Shown here: positions 1 through 6,919 of the stretch, in pieces
Layout: the number at the start of each line of letters is the position of its first letter
How positions within the stretch are numbered: the stretch's first letter is position 1
Assembly (NCBI GenBank): GCA_900554545.1
Contig: USHW01000066.1
Coordinates: forward strand, 1-8,294
From: an uncultured Prevotella sp.
Lineage (GTDB): Bacteria > Bacteroidota > Bacteroidia > Bacteroidales > Bacteroidaceae
Reading direction: 5' to 3'
DNA length: 8,294 nt
Program-made: the position numbers and the translations under genes
The notes under the pieces: model-generated
What the model was told of the DNA's origin: nothing
Seen by the model: only the letters and a program-made list of their open reading frames with translations
Database searches by the model: none

Positions 1-367
1 TCATTGATAAAAGCAGGCTTATTGCATAAGATTATTATACCGAACTCACGTTAAAATAACAAACAACCTCATGATAGAAAAGAAAAACACAAATCATCCG
101 TCACCTGTCACATCTGGGCATAGCACATTGATTGACAATTGATTACGATGTGACAGATGAAAAGGTGCAACCGTCATACCCATTTGTCACAGGCAATATC
201 GTGACGGATGTGACGGATGAAGTATCTTCATCTGTCACAGCATATAACGCTGACAATCAGAGTATTACACCCTGACGTGGCAGGTGACGGATGAAACGCA
301 TTTTTTTTGTTTTCTGTTATATAAGAAACAGGTTCACCAGCCGTTTTCCGATCTAAATTTATCCGCA
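1..367. other. Left-edge intergenic stretch without a recognisable gene
   Basis: No supportable coding region is seen here. Frame 1 is open from the window edge to a TAA at 52-54 (17 codons, ending in IIIPNSR), which could be the tail of a gene lying to the left, but composition alone cannot show it. Bases 94-295 hold the GTGACGGATGAA motif cluster listed separately. Bases 300-367 are AT-rich, with a run of eight T at 301-308, and show no strong hairpin and no TAnnTTTG promoter. Confidence 0.6.
94..295. repeat. Cluster of GTGAC(G/A)GATGA motifs in both orientations
   Basis: The motif recurs in about 200 bp. Forward copies are at 147-160, 201-210, 211-221 and 284-295. Reverse copies are at 94-103, 106-116 and 226-239. 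The outermost copies form a perfect 14-bp inverted repeat, TCATCCGTCACCTG at 94-107 and its complement at 281-294. An internal hairpin joins 209-222 to 226-239: 14 pairs, one of them G-T, around a 3-nt loop. No target-site duplication is obvious at the edges and no ORF spans the cluster. It could be an array of protein-binding sites, a worn-down small mobile element, or decayed coding sequence. The motif copies are directly visible; the function is unknown. Confidence 0.7.
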
Positions 368-455
368 GCAAAAGGCCACGTTTTATGCTGCAAAAGGTGG
401 CTTTTTACAATGTAAAAGGTCATCTTTCACCGTCTAAAAGATGACCTTTTAGCTA
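368..455. repeat. Array A: four tandem 22-nt units forming two hairpins
   Basis: Four consecutive 22-nt units start at 368, 390, 412 and 434. Each has two variable bases, AAAAG, a short variable core, CTTT(T) or GTTTT, and a spacer. Unit 1 pairs with unit 2 (370-384 with 392-406: 13 Watson-Crick pairs, one G-T, one mismatch). Unit 3 pairs perfectly with unit 4 (413-427 with 437-451, 15 bp). The cores differ between the pairs (GGCCAC/GTGGC and GGTCATC/GATGACC), yet pairing is kept, which suggests selection on the fold. A second four-unit array of the same family lies at 6920-7007. Plausible roles are a transcript end or barrier, an RNA-stability element, or a dispersed genomic repeat. It ends about 75 bp before the metA promoter. 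Confidence 0.85.
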
Positions 456-503
456 TACGCTGATTTTCAATGTGTACCGTGCCGTAAGCTTTTTCTGCAC
501 ACG

Positions 504-528
504 GCAAGCCCTGCTTGCGGATTTTTTT
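504..528 (+). terminator. Possible weak intrinsic terminator upstream of metA
   Basis: A 6-bp stem, GCAAGC at 504-509 with GCTTGC at 513-518, has a 3-nt loop and is followed by GGA and seven T at 522-528. It could end transcription coming from the left or from array A. It sits in the spacer just upstream of the metA -7 box, so it may instead be fortuitous or part of promoter control. The stem is short and the loop tight, so confidence is low. Confidence 0.35.
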
Positions 529-529
529 G

Positions 530-537
530 TACTTTTG
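530..537 (+). promoter_or_regulatory. Bacteroidetes-type -7 box for the metA operon
   Basis: TACTTTTG matches the TAnnTTTG -7 consensus of Bacteroidetes primary sigma factor promoters. No clear TTTG -33 box lies 19-21 bp upstream; the nearest candidates are off-spacing. Transcription would start near 544, giving a leader of about 25 nt. That leaves no room for a SAM riboswitch or an attenuator before metA. Confidence 0.6.
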
Positions 538-567
538 CAGAAGTCATAACAGAAGAAAGGAGAAAGA

Positions 568-1485
568 ATGCCATTAAGGATACCTGACGGACTGCCTGCC
601 ATTGAGGCGCTGAAGAGCGAAAACATATTCGTTATGGACTCGTCACGCGCCCACGCACAGGACATCCGTCCGCTGCGCATAGTAATACTCAACCTCATGC
701 CTCTGAAGATAACGACGGAGACAGACCTGATACGTGTGTTGTCGAACACGCCGCTGCAAATAGACGTTACGTTCATGAAGCTGAAAAGCCACACGCCGAA
801 GAACACTCCGGTGGAGCACATGATGGCATTCTACAAGAGCTTCGACGAGCTGTGCGGAATGAAGTTTGACGGCATGATAGTTACCGGCGCGCCCGTAGAA
901 CACCTGCGCTTTGAGGACGTGAACTACTGGCCGGAACTGACTGAGATATTCACATGGGCGCGGACACACGTTTACAGCACGCTCTACATCTGCTGGGCGG
1001 CGCAGGCCGGGCTGTACTTCCACTACGGCGTGGAGAAGCGGATGCTTGAAAGAAAGATGTTCGGCGTGTTCCGCCAGTTCATCGAGGAACCGCTGCTGCC
1101 CATCTTCCGCGGCTTCGACGACTACTTTTACATGCCGCAGAGCAGACACTCGGAGGTGACCGCAGGCGACATAGCACGGCATAAGGAGCTGCGCATCATC
1201 GCCCAGTCGCCCGTAAGCGGCGTGGGCATCTGCATGGCGCGCGAGGGGCGCGAGTTCTTCATCACTGGCCATCTTGAATACACGCGCGACACGCTTGACA
1301 AGGAGTACCGCCGCGACATGGGCAAACGTGACGACGTTGACGTACCCGTGAACTACTACCGCGACGACAATCCGCAACTCGGGCCGCTGGTAAGGTGGCG
1401 CGCACACGCCAACCTGTTCTTCACCAACTGGCTTAACTACTATGTTTACCAGACAACGCCGTATGATATTGAGAAAATCAAATAA
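568..1485 (+). CDS. metA: Homoserine O-acyltransferase MetA, predicted acetyl-CoA type
   Basis: This cytoplasmic enzyme activates L-homoserine for methionine synthesis by transferring an acyl group to its hydroxyl. The 305 residues align end to end with the MetA family. The start MPLRIPDGLPAIE matches the family start, and AAGGAG lies 5 nt upstream at 557-562. Known catalytic residues are present at the usual numbers: Lys47 in LMPLK, the Cys142 nucleophile in YICWAAQA, Ser192, and His235 and Glu237 in TGHLEY. The C-terminal FTNWLNYYVYQTTPYD is a family hallmark. Residue 111, in TGAPVEHLRF, is Glu. In published work on Bacillus cereus MetA, Glu111 gives acetyl-CoA specificity, whereas E. coli has Gly there and uses succinyl-CoA. 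The product is therefore predicted to be O-acetylhomoserine, although databases often label the family succinyltransferase. metA is the first gene of a likely three-gene unit. Confidence 0.96.
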   Translation: MPLRIPDGLPAIEALKSENIFVMDSSRAHAQDIRPLRIVILNLMPLKITTETDLIRVLSNTPLQIDVTFMKLKSHTPKNTPVEHMMAFYKSFDELCGMKFDGMIVTGAPVEHLRFEDVNYWPELTEIFTWARTHVYSTLYICWAAQAGLYFHYGVEKRMLERKMFGVFRQFIEEPLLPIFRGFDDYFYMPQSRHSEVTAGDIARHKELRIIAQSPVSGVGICMAREGREFFITGHLEYTRDTLDKEYRRDMGKRDDVDVPVNYYRDDNPQLGPLVRWRAHANLFFTNWLNYYVYQTTPYDIEKIK

Positions 1486-1595
1486 AAGTGAGAAGGTGAG
1501 GAGGTGAAAAGGTGAGAAATGAACAATAAAAATTCATTATCACTAAAACATTTGGAAATTTTCTCACCTTTTCACCTTCTCACTTTCTCACCTTT
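1484..1595. repeat. 36-bp inverted repeat made of octamers, between metA and the U32 gene
   Basis: The left arm (1484-1519) is four tandem octamers of AGGTGAGA type at 1486-1517, beginning inside the metA stop codon. The right arm (1560-1595) is four octamers of TTCTCACC type at 1561-1592. The arms pair over 36 positions: 33 Watson-Crick, two G-T and one A-C mismatch, around a 40-nt AT-rich loop. No T-run follows the right arm, so it is not a standard intrinsic terminator. The right arm ends 14 bases before the ATG at 1610, close to the ribosome-binding region. In RNA this would be a very stable hairpin that could protect the metA mRNA 3' end, reduce read-through, or tune translation of the next gene. 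It could also be a dispersed or slippage-generated repeat. Confidence 0.9.
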
Positions 1596-1609
1596 AAAAT
1601 AGGTTGAAC

Positions 1610-3448
1610 ATGCAAACATTGGAACTGCTATCGCCTGCAAAAAATCTTGAGTGCGGCGTTGCTGCCATCGACCACGGAGCCGATGCCGTTTACATAGGTG
1701 CGGAAAGCGGAGGGGCACGTGCCGCCGCCGGCAACAGCGTCAGCGACATTGCGGAGCTTTGCCGCTACGCCCACCAGTTCGGCGCGCGCGTGTACGTAAC
1801 AGTGAACACCATCGTTTACGAAGACGAACTAACAGCCACACGTGAACTTCTACGCAGGCTCGCCGACGCCGGTGTCGATGCCATACTGGCACAGGACATG
1901 GCCCTGCTGCAAATGCCACGCTACGGCATGGAGCTGCACGCAAGCACGCAAACCGACAACCGCACGGCGGAAAAGGCGGCGTGGCTCGCGCTCAACGGCT
2001 TCAGCCGCGTAGTGCTGGCGCGCGAGCTTTCGCTCGACGACATACGGCGCATCCATCAAGCAGTGCCGTCGGTGCAGTTGGAATGTTTTGTACACGGAGC
2101 ACTGTGCGTGTCGTATTCAGGACTGTGCTACGCCTCGCAATACTGCTTCAAGCGCAGTGCCAACAGAGGCGAGTGCGCCCAGTTCTGCAGGTTGAAGTTC
2201 GACCTTATTGATGCCGACGGCAAAGCCATAGAGCGCGGAAAGCACCTGCTCTCACTCAAAGACATGAGCCGCATGAAATGGATTGAACAGCTGGCCGACG
2301 CCGGAGTGACATCATTCAAAATAGAAGGAAGGCTCAAAGACGTTGCATACGTCAAGAACATAACCGCCGCATACAGTGAAGAGCTTGACAAACTCGTGGC
2401 CCGGCATCCCGACCGTTACCGCCGCGCGTCGCTCGGACGGTGCAGCTACACGTTCAAGCCCGACATCAACCGCACGTTTAACCGCGGCTACACCGACTAC
2501 TTCATGCACGAAGCCGGCAGCAGGATATGGTCACCCGGCACGCCGAAAGCCATAGGACAGAGCGTCGGCACGGTAAAAGACGTTGGCGCAGGACACATCA
2601 CCGTAGCCGGAACAGCGGCGTTTACCAATGGCGACGGGCTGTGTTTCTTCAACGGAAAAGAGCTGTGCGGCTTCCGTGTGAACCGCGCCGAGGGAAATAA
2701 TATATATCCATTAAGCATTCCACAGGGACTGTGCAAAGGCATGGAGCTGTTCAGGAACCACGACAAGGCTTTTGAAACACTGCTTGCCAAACCTTCAGCC
2801 AAGCGCAAGATAGCCGTAAGCATAAACATTGAGGAGACTGCCGACGGACTGAAAGCCGTTTTCACAGCCGAAGACGGGACACGGGTGGAAGTGGAAGAGC
2901 TGATTGATGCGCAACAGGCGGAGAAGCCGCAAAAGGAATATATGCGCCGCCAGATGGAGCGGCTCGGCAACACTCCGTTTGAATGTACGGCGTTCTCAAC
3001 CGTGCCCGAAGAGCCTCACCGCTTCGTTCCGGCCAGCATATTGGCCGGAATACGCCGACAGGCCGCCGACAAGCTGCAACAAGCAATAAGCGAAAAAGAC
3101 CGCTCGTACAAACCGCAGAACGACACGTCGGAACTTGAAAAGATTGCACGCAACGAATATCCTGCCGCAACGCAGTACAATTACAACATAGCAAACAGCG
3201 AGGCGCGGCAGCTATACCGCAACGAAGGAACGACTATCGACACTCCGGCCTTCGAACTTCAGAAGCCGCAAAGGCCGCAGATAATGCAATGCCGACACTG
3301 CCTGCGACGCGCATTGGGCCACTGCCTGCGCCACGGAGGCACTCCACCGCAATGGCGCGAACCGCTCAGGCTGCGCATGGACGACGGCAGGACGTTCAGC
3401 GTGGAGTTTGACTGCAAGCAATGCCAAATGAACATATACGCCGACTGA
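1610..3448 (+). CDS. U32 family protein, probable RNA hydroxylase (RlhA/TrhP-like)
   Basis: U32 proteins are often labelled peptidases or collagenases, but characterised members are iron-sulfur RNA hydroxylases (TrhP on tRNA U34, RlhA on 23S rRNA) or ubiquinone hydroxylation factors. The start ELLSPAKNLECGVAAI and the signature ECFVHGALCVSYSG (residues 158-171) are diagnostic, as is SFKIEGR near 235-241. Candidate cluster ligands are Cys166, Cys173, Cys189 and Cys193. At 612 residues it is nearer RlhA (about 650) than TrhP (about 450). The C-terminus carries a second cysteine set (C561, C564, C572, C602, C605) that could bind metal. I chose ATG 1610, with AGG 6 nt upstream, over an in-frame TTG at 1604. 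No promoter is seen in the gap after metA, so co-transcription is likely. Which RNA it modifies cannot be decided here. Confidence 0.9.
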   Translation: MQTLELLSPAKNLECGVAAIDHGADAVYIGAESGGARAAAGNSVSDIAELCRYAHQFGARVYVTVNTIVYEDELTATRELLRRLADAGVDAILAQDMALLQMPRYGMELHASTQTDNRTAEKAAWLALNGFSRVVLARELSLDDIRRIHQAVPSVQLECFVHGALCVSYSGLCYASQYCFKRSANRGECAQFCRLKFDLIDADGKAIERGKHLLSLKDMSRMKWIEQLADAGVTSFKIEGRLKDVAYVKNITAAYSEELDKLVARHPDRYRRASLGRCSYTFKPDINRTFNRGYTDYFMHEAGSRIWSPGTPKAIGQSVGTVKDVGAGHITVAGTAAFTNGDGLCFFNGKELCGFRVNRAEGNNIYPLSIPQGLCKGMELFRNHDKAFETLLAKPSAKRKIAVSINIEETADGLKAVFTAEDGTRVEVEELIDAQQAEKPQKEYMRRQMERLGNTPFECTAFSTVPEEPHRFVPASILAGIRRQAADKLQQAISEKDRSYKPQNDTSELEKIARNEYPAATQYNYNIANSEARQLYRNEGTTIDTPAFELQKPQRPQIMQCRHCLRRALGHCLRHGGTPPQWREPLRLRMDDGRTFSVEFDCKQCQMNIYAD

Positions 3449-3449
3449 A

Positions 3450-4409
3450 ATGAACACTACACACAAAAAAAACAGCCTGCTCGCCACCGCAACCATACTC
3501 GCCATAATGGCCGTGACCGTGCTTTCAAGCTGCCACGGCTATCAGCGCAATAGTGCATGGGCACAATACATGGCCGCCGACACCGCCACCGCCGACTCTA
3601 ATACCATACGCAGGCATTACGGACAGAGCTACAACTTCGTGGTGAAGGCCGACTCCATAATCATGGTAAAACAGCAGCCGGAAGAGGTTTTGACACGCAT
3701 GCACACCGACACGCTGGCCGTCTACGAAGGCAACCACGTAGCCGTGGCCGAGATACGCATACTGCCCAACGACAGCGTGGACAGCGTATGGGTGCAGATA
3801 GCACGCGACCAGCAAACCATCGGATGGCTGCACGAGCAGACCCTGCTCTCGTCAGTTGTGCCCGACGACCCCATATCACAGTTCATAAAGACATTCTCCG
3901 ACGTACACCTTGTAATGTTCCTGACGGTAATCTGCGTCATTGCCGTTGTCTACCTGCTGCGCACCGCCACAAAACGGAAAGCACACATAGTGCACCTTAA
4001 CGACATACCCACCCTCTACCCCACACTGCTGGCACTCACCGTGGCCGCCGGAGCTGTGGTGTACGCCAGCCTGCGGCTGTTTGCCGACGACATCTGGGAG
4101 CATTTCTACTACCACCCGACGCTCAATCCGCTCATCGTACCGCCGGCATTAGGCGTGTTCCTTGCGTGCGTATGGGCTATGGTAATAATTGCGCTTGCCG
4201 CCATCGACGTAGTGCGCAACATCCTGCCGCCTGCCGACGCGCTGCTTTACCTTTGCGGCCTGGCCGCCGTATGCGCGATGAACTACATCGTATTCACCTT
4301 TGCCACCTTATATTACATCGGCTACCCGCTGTTCATCGCCTACGCCGTGTACGCCGTGTGGACATATTTCAAGCGGTTTGGCACGCTGTATAAAAATACA
4401 CATAAATGA
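3450..4409 (+). CDS. Lipoprotein with SH3-like region and about five membrane segments
   Basis: I do not recognise a named family for this 319-residue protein. The N-terminus has Lys residues, a hydrophobic stretch (about 9-25) and a lipobox LSSC with Cys28, indicating a lipid-anchored protein. Residues about 58-135 resemble a bacterial SH3 domain: a short beta-rich region with DTLAVYEG, VWVQIA and the closing GWLHEQ. Hydrophobic segments follow at about 153-171, 189-210, 228-254, 263-287 and 289-307, separated by charged loops such as RTATKRK, and the protein ends in a basic tail. A lipid anchor plus several membrane helices suggests retention in the inner membrane with the SH3-like part in the periplasm. 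Its ATG lies one base after the U32 stop codon, with no Shine-Dalgarno of its own, so translational coupling is likely. Function is unknown. Confidence 0.8.
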   Translation: MNTTHKKNSLLATATILAIMAVTVLSSCHGYQRNSAWAQYMAADTATADSNTIRRHYGQSYNFVVKADSIIMVKQQPEEVLTRMHTDTLAVYEGNHVAVAEIRILPNDSVDSVWVQIARDQQTIGWLHEQTLLSSVVPDDPISQFIKTFSDVHLVMFLTVICVIAVVYLLRTATKRKAHIVHLNDIPTLYPTLLALTVAAGAVVYASLRLFADDIWEHFYYHPTLNPLIVPPALGVFLACVWAMVIIALAAIDVVRNILPPADALLYLCGLAAVCAMNYIVFTFATLYYIGYPLFIAYAVYAVWTYFKRFGTLYKNTHK

Positions 4410-4411
4410 TG

Positions 4412-4443
4412 ATTGCACGGCTCGCCGATTGTCACTACCTTTG
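4412..4443 (+). promoter_or_regulatory. Promoter of the TonB-dependent receptor gene
   Basis: ATTG at 4412-4415 (a near match to the TTTG -33 box) is separated by 20 bp from TACCTTTG at 4436-4443, a perfect TAnnTTTG -7 box. Transcription would begin near 4450, about 27 nt before the ATG at 4477. The promoter starts 2 bp after the preceding stop codon, so the receptor can be expressed apart from the metA unit. No Fur-like operator or other dyad was seen around it. Confidence 0.75.
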
Positions 4444-4476
4444 CAGGCATTAAACCAAAAAGCCCGTATCAGGATA

Positions 4477-6906
4477 ATGACAACAACCATCATAATTGCC
4501 ATGGCCGTATGCACGGCCGCCGCACACACGACTAACGAATACGGAAGTGCTGCCGCAGAACCTACAAACATAAGCAAAGCCGCCGCAGACACATCACGCG
4601 TTTACGACCTCGACGAGGTCATAATAGTATCACAACCCAAGGAAGTTGCACGCCTAAGGCAACAGCCGTTAAGTTCGACGGTGTTCACCGGAGGCGACCT
4701 TAACCGCCTCGGCATAAACAGTCTGTCGGCACTAAGCTCATACGTACCGTCGTTCTCCATGCCGGCCTACGGCTCGCGGCTTACCGCCTCGGCATACGTC
4801 CGCGGCATAGGGTCGAGGGTTGACAATCCCGCCGTTGGCATTTACAGTGACGGCATACCGCTCGTCAACAAATGCTCATACAACTTCCACACTTACCAAA
4901 TGGACCGCATCGACGTTCTTCGCGGCCCACAAGGTACGCTGTACGGCATGAACTCGGAAGGCGGCATTGTCCGCCTTTACTCCAAAGACCCGATGAAATA
5001 CTACGGAACGGACATCGTGCTCTCGCTCGGAAGCCACCTGTACAGGAACATTGAGCTTGCACACTACCACCGTCCGAGCGACAAGCTGGCATTCTCTGTG
5101 GCAGCATTCTACAACGGACAAAACGGATTTCTCCGCAATTCAACCACAGGCAGGCGCGCCGACAACTACGATGAGGCCGGAGCAAAGGCCCGACTTGTTT
5201 ACCAACCCAACACAAAATTCACAGCAAACATCGTAGCCGACTACCAATATACCTCGCAAAACGCATTCGCATACGGCGAACTCGACACAAGCACCGGACA
5301 CATATCATCCCCCTCCGGCAACCGTCCGAACACTTACCGGCGCAACATGCTCAATACGGGAGTAGGCCTTACATACCGCCTTGACGGACTACAGGTGAAC
5401 TCGCAGACAAGCTACCAGTTCCTGCGCGACAACATGGCAATGGACCAAGACTATCTTCCACTCGACCTGATGCACCTGTCACAACGCCAGACCCTCAACG
5501 CCCTGACGCAAGAGCTGTCGATAAAGAGCAACACCGATGAGGCATGGCAACACACCAGCGGCCTGTATGCATCACACCAATGGCTGCGCACCGAAGCCCC
5601 GGTATCGTTTGACACCGACTTCACCGACAAAATCGCATCAGGCATACAGTCAGCCATGTATTCAGCCATACACACCGCAATGGCGGAGCAGATGGCCGCA
5701 GCAGGCATGCCGCAGCAAATAGCCGACCAGATGGCCGCCTCTGCAATAGAACAGGCAGGCGGAATATCGGCAGGCGTACAGATGCAGGTGCCGGGACTGT
5801 TTCACACCCCACAGCTGAACATTGGCATCTTCCACGAGTCGAACATACGCCTGTTGCCACGCCTGACGGCCACCGTCGGACTGCGATACGACTACAGCCG
5901 CGTAGCCGTTGAATACGATACACGCGCGGCAATGACCGTATCGGCCAACGTAATGGGAGCAGCGGCCGAAAACACCCTGTCGTCGAAACTCAACGGCAAA
6001 AGCCACAACTCGTACAGCCAGCTGTTGCCGAAAATCGGACTTACAGCCACATTGTCAGACAACGGCAGCAACATATACGCCACTGTAAGCAAGGGATACC
6101 GCGCCGGAGGATTCAACATCCAGATGTTCTCAGACATACTCCAATCAGAACTTACGGCAAATTCGGCACAGGCAATGAAAGGCAGCTATGACATTCCCCA
6201 CACTGCCGACGACTACAAGAAAGTGAACAGCACCATATCATACAAGCCCGAAGAGAGCTGGAACTACGAACTCGGCGCACACCTGAACCTGCCGGGCTGG
6301 GCAATGCAGGCCGACTTCGCCGCATATTACATGCAGGTGCGCAACCAGCAGCTATCAGTAATGGCCGACGCATACGGCTTCGGACGGATGATGGTAAACG
6401 CAGGACGCAGCCGCAGCTTGGGAATTGAAGCGGCGCTGCGCGGAAGCCTTGCAGACAACCGCCTGCAATGGGGAGTGACATACGCGCTGACCAACGCCGA
6501 GTTTACCGAATATTCCGAAACCGCCGAGGACGGCTCACACATCGACTATAAAGGCAACTCCGTTCCCTTCGTTCCCCACCACACGCTTTCTGCACGGTGC
6601 GACCTGCGCCTGCCGTTCGGCTCGTCACGCAAGCTTGCAGCACTCTTCGGCGCGGACATGACGGCGCAAGGCAGCACCTACTGGAACGCCGCCAACACCG
6701 AGAGCCAGCCACTGTACGCCATCCTCAACCTGCATCTCGGACTGCAATACGCCGACACCTCCATACGCCTATGGTGCCGCAACGCCACCAACACGCACTA
6801 TGCCACATTCGCGTTCAGCAGCGCTGCCAGCGGCAACGACGCATGGTTTGCACAACGTGGCAACCCAATACAATTCGGCATTGACCTCCGCCTCAACATA
6901 CAATAA
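4477..6906 (+). CDS. TonB-dependent outer-membrane receptor
   Basis: This 809-residue protein is a gated outer-membrane beta-barrel for energised uptake of a scarce nutrient. After a hydrophobic N-terminus (about 2-16) come a TonB box-like YDLDEVIIV (43-51) and a plug domain with YVRGIGSR (107-114), RIDVLRGPQGTLYG (144-157) and EGGIVRLYSKDP. The rest is barrel, ending in the beta-signal-like FGIDLRLNIQ. It lacks the N-terminal carboxypeptidase-like domain of SusC proteins and has no SusD partner beside it, so it resembles FyuA-like siderophore or metal receptors more than glycan transporters; the ligand is not deducible. Residues about 386-430 form an Ala- and Met-rich, probably helical insertion. 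ATG 4477 fits the promoter, but the signal peptide then has no Lys or Arg before its core. The open frame runs back to 4300 inside the previous gene, and a start there is rejected. Confidence 0.92.
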   Translation: MTTTIIIAMAVCTAAAHTTNEYGSAAAEPTNISKAAADTSRVYDLDEVIIVSQPKEVARLRQQPLSSTVFTGGDLNRLGINSLSALSSYVPSFSMPAYGSRLTASAYVRGIGSRVDNPAVGIYSDGIPLVNKCSYNFHTYQMDRIDVLRGPQGTLYGMNSEGGIVRLYSKDPMKYYGTDIVLSLGSHLYRNIELAHYHRPSDKLAFSVAAFYNGQNGFLRNSTTGRRADNYDEAGAKARLVYQPNTKFTANIVADYQYTSQNAFAYGELDTSTGHISSPSGNRPNTYRRNMLNTGVGLTYRLDGLQVNSQTSYQFLRDNMAMDQDYLPLDLMHLSQRQTLNALTQELSIKSNTDEAWQHTSGLYASHQWLRTEAPVSFDTDFTDKIASGIQSAMYSAIHTAMAEQMAAAGMPQQIADQMAASAIEQAGGISAGVQMQVPGLFHTPQLNIGIFHESNIRLLPRLTATVGLRYDYSRVAVEYDTRAAMTVSANVMGAAAENTLSSKLNGKSHNSYSQLLPKIGLTATLSDNGSNIYATVSKGYRAGGFNIQMFSDILQSELTANSAQAMKGSYDIPHTADDYKKVNSTISYKPEESWNYELGAHLNLPGWAMQADFAAYYMQVRNQQLSVMADAYGFGRMMVNAGRSRSLGIEAALRGSLADNRLQWGVTYALTNAEFTEYSETAEDGSHIDYKGNSVPFVPHHTLSARCDLRLPFGSSRKLAALFGADMTAQGSTYWNAANTESQPLYAILNLHLGLQYADTSIRLWCRNATNTHYATFAFSSAASGNDAWFAQRGNPIQFGIDLRLNIQ

Positions 6907-6919
6907 CAAACAACGCTTT

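Noticed and set aside
1..54. Possible 3' end of a gene entering from the left
   Set aside because: Only 17 open codons with no recognisable sequence; cannot be told from chance.
55..67. AATAACAAACAAC shared with 6902-6914
   Set aside because: A 13-base low-complexity match between two places in 8.3 kb is near chance expectation.
368..455. Regular 22-nt periodicity could suggest a CRISPR array
   Set aside because: There are no spacers between repeats, the units are directly adjacent, near-palindromic and variable, and no cas genes are present.
544..567. SAM riboswitch upstream of metA
   Set aside because: The predicted leader is only about 25 nt, too short for any SAM-binding riboswitch.
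643..1407. Long reverse-strand ORF of 254 codons opposite metA
   Set aside because: metA is unambiguous on the + strand with all its catalytic residues; the reverse frame is a composition shadow.
1547..1554. AACATTTG in the hairpin loop as a promoter for the U32 gene
   Set aside because: It lacks the TA of the -7 box and has no TTTG about 19-21 bp upstream.
1604..1609. TTG start for the U32 protein
   Set aside because: ATG 1610 is two codons downstream, is well placed after AGG at 1601-1603, and gives the usual family N-terminus.
4300..4476. N-terminal extension of the receptor ORF back to 4300
   Set aside because: It overlaps the previous gene, lies upstream of the receptor promoter at 4412-4443, and encodes no signal peptide.
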